This document shows, piece after piece, positions 55,501 through 60,000 of a stretch of 60,000 nt of DNA. The stretch lies in assembly GCF_963678635.1 (NCBI RefSeq), contig NC_087067.1:47730001-47790000 (forward strand). The letters run 5' to 3'. The notes below the pieces were generated by a model. It saw only the letters and a program-made list of their open reading frames with translations, ran no database searches and was not told where the DNA came from. The number at the start of each line of letters is the position of its first letter. Positions within the stretch are counted from its first letter, which is position 1. The position numbers and the translations under genes are program-made. The DNA comes from Symsagittifera roscoffensis. Taxonomy: Eukaryota > Xenacoelomorpha > Acoela > Convolutidae.

Positions 55501-55805
55501 TTGTTATATTTAAGTACGTAAGGACGGTTATGGGACCCTTCTGTACTGTCTTAGGACCCTTCGCTTGAGCGTTGTGATCCCTAGGTACGGTCTTGGTCCC
55601 TTCCATACTGTCCTAGGACCCTTCTCTTGAGTGTTGTGATCCTTAGGTAGGATCTTGGGACCCTTCCGTACTGTCCTACGTCCCTTCTCTCGAGTATTGT
55701 GATCCTTAGGTAGGGTCTTGGGACCCTTCTGTACTGTCCTAGGACACTTCGCTCTAGTGTGTGGACTTTTCTGTAGGATCCTGGGACCCTTAGATCACTA
55801 TCCCA
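52527..55805. repeat. 63-bp satellite, array III (about 52 units)
   Basis: About 3.3 kb of a 63-bp unit containing GTCCTAGGACCC, CTCTCGAGTGTTGTGATCC and TTAGGTAGGGTCTTGGGACCC. A variant unit with CACTTCGGTRCTGTC recurs at 53,221, 53,787, 54,291, 54,858 and 55,340, spaced 566, 504, 567 and 482 bp, that is near 8 or 9 units: a higher-order repeat. A block of about 230 bp at 54,505 is repeated at about 54,966. Because 63 is 21 codons, long minus-strand frames stay open; they are not evidence of a protein. Confidence 0.95.
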
Positions 55806-57431
55806 GCACTCAGGTGTTCGGAACCTTAGATCACTATCCCAGAACTGCCACCAAGACTCTTGTGCTGCTTCCACTGCCGTAGCCCAAGTTTTAAAACTCT
55901 TTATCCGGGCTTCCAGTATCACTTCATGTCCGGAACTCGTTTGTAGAATCTCTCTGTACCCTAACTCGAGGGTAAGGTTATCCAGTCCATTATGCCAGTA
56001 TCTCTTCTAGAACTTGTGTCAAAAATCCCCAAAAAACGATTCTATTAATCTAAGTCCCCATGTTTTCGTCCCCTGAAATTTCCTTTCGTTTCCTATTTCC
56101 AATGCAAATCAATAATCTAAATACGACTTGCTTTTAACCTTTTTTTTATCGCTGTTGACTAAAAATCAGCAAAAGTCAAAGCCAAAAACCGTGAAGGTCA
56201 AAGGAGACAAATCAAAAAAGCAAGAAAAACTTGTACACCTAAAATGCAATTTCGACAAAGCTTGTCTTTCCTAAAAAACGTCTGGTACCTGAATGTCACG
56301 CATTTTTCCTCCCCCTACTAGCGATTTTATGGGGTTTCATTTTTTGGGTTCCAAAAACTGTCTATTTCCGATCTTCCACCCAATCTGGCCAGGTTACCCA
56401 CCTTAATACGAGTTCGCTATCGAGGACCTTCGCGTTGCTAATCTTGTTGTGAGTCTTCATTTCAATTGTTCTAATGTAACTAAATCGACGATATCGATTA
56501 TTTAGTTACTATAAGAAAGCCCTTTTTGAACAATTTCCAACCCCAACCTTTAACTTAACCAGCTCCCTTGCTAACCTCCCCCCCCCTCTAGCCCCCCACT
56601 TAAGCCGAAAATTACCCTCAGCGCGATGGGTGCTTAATCTCTCGAGAGAAATCCGTAGAGCCTGTTTCCCAGCTCTGCTCAAGTAAAAACGTATCCTCAA
56701 AACAGTGGGTATTCGCTTATGTATTTTTACACTTAACTCCTATATTGTAAAATGGATTTTAACCATACCCGTTTGACAAAAGAGAACACCTCTGTGAACC
56801 CTTCTCCGTTTGCTCTGTTTTGCCTTGATCACACTGCTGGATATCTCTGTCCCAGTCGGGTATCCTCTGTCTCTGAGGACTCTATCCCGAGTACCACTTT
56901 CCCATTTGGCTGGTCACCTGTTCCAGTCAAGTCTCACATTGATCCGCAGATGTCACAAGCTATCTGAAAATCCTTTCGACGCCCCTAAGTCGGGCACCTG
57001 GTCAACGTTGTTGGTTTGATTGAAATGATCGGTCTTATTGAAAACAGTATGCGTATACTATTTTAATTAAAATAAAGGTTTCATCCACCTAATCTGAAAG
57101 TCAAAACCCCTGTCCGTTTTGTATTTAATTTCGTTTTTTGTTCCTATTTCTAACCCCTTTTTTTGGTTTTTCGTTATGCTTTTTGTCTTCTACCCGTTTT
57201 TTGTAACCCTAGTTGCCCCCTTCTTTCGGTTAGCTAGGCCTCGTTCCAGAAAGCGCACCGGGAATTTTCCTCGAGTTTTCTTAAAAAGCTATTATGGTAC
57301 AACTCGAGTTATTCCCTTTGAACCGTACCACCGGTACTCTAAAATGGTCAAGTAGCCGGGATCTGCGTCAAGTGGGTTCAATTCCGTAGTCATGATGTCG
57401 TAAAAATACCCAGGGCGCCATAAAAACACTA
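55806..57431. repeat. Macro-repeat internal segment, copy 4
   Basis: Full-length homologue of 48,606-50,208, with the plus-strand ATGGATTTTA frame at 56,752-56,967 and the degraded primer-site-like end CCCAGGGCGCCATAAAAACACT. No gene supported. Confidence 0.7.
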
Positions 57432-58259
57432 TATAACAGTCGCCTACTTAAATCATATATGAGGTTAAGGAAAAATAGGGCCTGTAACTATTGGCTCAAG
57501 AGTCAGGGACACTATCTCTTGTGTTTTTCTACCTCAAACGGTCGGAGCCAATTCGGTTCATTTGCGACACGAGACTACAAACCATTTACAGGTTAAGGGC
57601 GTATACCAAAAAACCCCCACTCTAGAAAATAAGAACGTCCATATGGTCAGAACTCAAAATATCTAAAACACGCGAACGCCGTTAAAAACAGGGTCGGAAC
57701 CTTACGTATACAGTTAATTTTTATTAGACAGTGGACCTTTGATCCAATTCAGATGGTTCAACCTGAATCTCTCCATAACTCAACATAATAATTTAAAACA
57801 CACTCAAGAAATTTAAATTGGGGACTTACATACCGACACGACTTCTAGACTCGAGTAAATAAATTATAAAGTAACTCTAGAATTAACCCGGTAATCAAGT
57901 TTGAAATGAACAAGTTTTAAATTAAGACACAAGTTTTCTATTTAGACCATTGGGCAATTTCAGCTGTCCACCTTTCCACCGAAGGTTCACTCTGGTCCTT
58001 TCAATCTTCTTTATTTGTTCCCGTCACTCTCGATCTTTTGCCGTAATAAGACATCTCTACTCTCGTTCAATTTATATGGCAAAATTGCGAATATCAATTT
58101 CAGGCTAATACTTTTTGGACTACTTTACCGCGTTTGTAGTTCGATTCTTCATTACTTATTTTCTAGTGTTTTAAGTTGTCGCGAGAAACTTGAGCATTAC
58201 AGCTCGATTCGGATTTTTGAAAAATTAAATTTCACTTCCAACTATGACCGACTGGCACA
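57432..58259 (-). repeat. Macro-repeat LTR copy 5 (828 bp), outer right edge
   Basis: Starts TATAACAGTCG (TG changed to TA) and ends CGACTGGCACA, directly followed by TAAGG and the N-terminal half of polB. It is the right boundary of the 49-kb insertion. Confidence 0.8.
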
Positions 58260-60000
58260 TAAGGTTCAGATCACATCTGCCGCTATTGAAATCAAACACC
58301 GGTAAGCTCTTAAAATAGCGCTCTGAATGCTGTTTCAAGTCGATCAGTTGATTTTTTGAATTCTCAAGAAATGCATTGACATGTCATCTTCCTCGTCATC
58401 CTATTCTCAACACATTCATCTTCATAAGCGAAGACTGTTTGTCTTTCAGTTAAAGTAATAGCGTTGAGTTTATGAAAGATTGTTTTGACTCGACCGTTGA
58501 CAGTGTTTTGGCTCAATCGATCGCTTGAAACTTGGTTCTCATTTGTAATTTGGCTTTTTAGCCAGAAGTTCCAAGCTGGAAACAAAAGCAAATATTTGGA
58601 TTTCTGGATCTTTTTTACAGAAGAAAATTCGATCATCTTGCAGATTTGAAGTTATTGAGACGGAAATAAAGACATGTTTTCCAATCCAAGCAGTTGTTTC
58701 TGTTGCTTTCGTTTCTTCTTTGGGAACACAAATGGATTCGAAGTCAAAATCTGCTACATTACCAAATAGTTTCTGGTTGAGTCCATCCGGGTCCTCGAAT
58801 AACTTTTTCCGTAGTTTTACGCGTTTTTTGGGTTAAATATGTCGCATTCTATCTTCAAATGTTAGAAGACGTTTGCTGAAGTTGTCTGATCTATTGAAGA
58901 AACTGTCACAGCTAGGACATCGGAAACACTTAAATAAAGAATCAATATCATTCGTGTGAAAGATTTGATTGTTGAATCTCTACAGTTTCATGGTCTTTCC
59001 AAATTTTCCAATAGTTCGCCTGGCTAATATTCCAACATCTTCTCCTTCTTGAGTGTCAAAATTGTAAATTGAACTTGTTACGTTCAACTATTCCCTTTAA
59101 AAGAGGTAGATCATCAATTGACACTCCACGAAACTTCTTCGTTTGTATCCAAGTTTTGATACAGACTCTGTAAAAAGTCAAGATGTAAGAGCATCAAGGT
59201 TCCTATGACCGCGCAAATACATTGTTAACGCACGGAAAAGGATGATCTTTGTATGGTTGTTTATCTTCATCCGTCGAAAGACAGTTTACTTGCTTTTGTC
59301 GTAGTAAAGGGTTCAGGCAGGACAGATTCCGGACATCCATTTAGGATGTTTTTAGTAGTGCAGCAAAATTAATGACATTTGTGATCAACTTGAACTGAAC
59401 CTCCACTTTGTGTTCTGGCGTTCTTGCGTTCTTGCGTGCATTGCTCCTTAATATCACACTTTTCAACTTTTACCTTGATTGTAATCAAATCCGCTTTCCT
59501 ACACAGTAAATGCAATTTTTCAAACAAAGTGCTGTTTTCATATGCGTAGTAATACCGATTTTCTCCAGTTTTGACGTTACGAAGAACAAATTCAAGAGCA
59601 ATATTGATTTTTGCAGCGGAATCCAGTTTATTGAATACTTCTTCAAGCTTCTGGTTAATAATCTTGTTATTTAATTTTGACATTTGGAAGATAAACACCT
59701 TACATCTTCCATTCTCCATCTCAGTATCCACCAGGAAGTGCTGACAGGCACTTATCTCCTCTTTGGATTTCTCTTCATCTTCCTCTTCGTCCTCCACAGT
59801 CTTGTTCAAGACTTTCAACGTGTCACTTTTTTTTCTGTTGTTTTACTCTATGCTCTGTTCTCCGATGTTGTTGGAGCGAATAGTAACTCGCGAATAGATT
59901 GCTTGGAAGACGATGGAGCATGTTTTTTGGCCACATGATAGTTCATTTCTTGTTGATTGTAAGTAAAATAACTACAATCAGGACAAGTAATAACTCATTT
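58260..60000 (-). pseudogene. polB: Protein-primed family-B DNA polymerase, N-terminal half
   Basis: Minus-strand pieces from the window edge inward: a C2H2-type finger CPDCSYFTYNQQEMNYH (about 59,985-59,930), a 149-codon frame (59,818-59,369; ACQHFLVDTEMENGR, KINIALEFVLRNVKTG), then shifted frames. These carry FRCPSCDSFFNRSDN, a second CX2C finger (about 58,885), the exonuclease I motif DFDFESI (about 58,733-58,753; both acidic residues kept) and, at the LTR border, a FNSGRCDLN segment. Stops and frameshifts are frequent. The gene continues at 9,126 across the 49-kb insert. The start codon is probably right of the window. Confidence 0.8.

Noticed and set aside
52527-55805. CRISPR-like appearance of the regular array
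   Set aside because: The whole 63-bp unit repeats with no unique spacers, and the context is eukaryotic mobile DNA.

Overview
The window looks like repeat-rich chromatin from an invertebrate animal. It holds Ty3/gypsy LTR retrotransposons, a BEL/Pao relic, an APE-type LINE, and a protein-primed family-B DNA polymerase gene of the Polinton/Maverick kind. My impression that it is a nematode rests on remembered family resemblance and is weak. I can support no ordinary host gene, rRNA, tRNA or CRISPR. Almost every coding region carries in-frame stops or frameshifts, so most are annotated as pseudogenes.

Layout. 1-5,778 is mostly unassigned A/T-rich DNA with a degenerate 20-bp repeat, an (AG)10 run, one unidentified 117-residue reading frame and a near-perfect palindrome. 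5,779-6,484 is a BEL/Pao integrase relic. 6,999-9,126 is the C-terminal half of the polymerase (polB, minus strand); the N-terminal half is at 58,260-60,000. The 49.1 kb between them (9,127-58,259) is a nested mass of mobile DNA. Its outer edges are LTR ends with a 3-4 bp target duplication, and the polB frame is continuous if the insert and one duplication copy are removed.

Inside that mass is a tandem macro-repeat. Each unit reads, on the + strand: 63-bp satellite array, about 1.6 kb of non-coding DNA, a tRNA-primer-like site, an LTR of about 850 bp, then a fragment of polB. Copies run from 9.1 to 10.3 kb and from 16.3 kb to the right edge. A truncated gypsy element (A, 10,260-16,340) sits between the first LTR/polB fragment and the first satellite array.

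A 28,039-bp LTR retrotransposon (B, 18,832-46,870, minus strand) is inserted in one of the macro-repeat LTRs. It has two 912-bp LTRs, a 2.9 kb leader with a repeated CCCCTCCGGATTG motif, gag, protease, RT, RNase H and integrase. After integrase come about 10 kb of further coding sequence: an acidic ORF, a probable macrodomain protein, and a degenerate mega-ORF that includes two SGNH/GDSL-hydrolase-like regions and long unrecognised domains. A LINE (32,248-36,113) sits inside B's integrase with a 13-bp target duplication, a (GAA)n tail, an endonuclease, an RT, C-terminal zinc fingers and a 2A-like motif near its 5' end.

The order of events can be read from the nesting: polB element; LTR element into polB; tandem duplication of [satellite-internal-LTR-polB fragment]; B into one LTR; LINE into B. 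The most novel-looking object is element B with its macrodomain and SGNH-bearing post-pol region.
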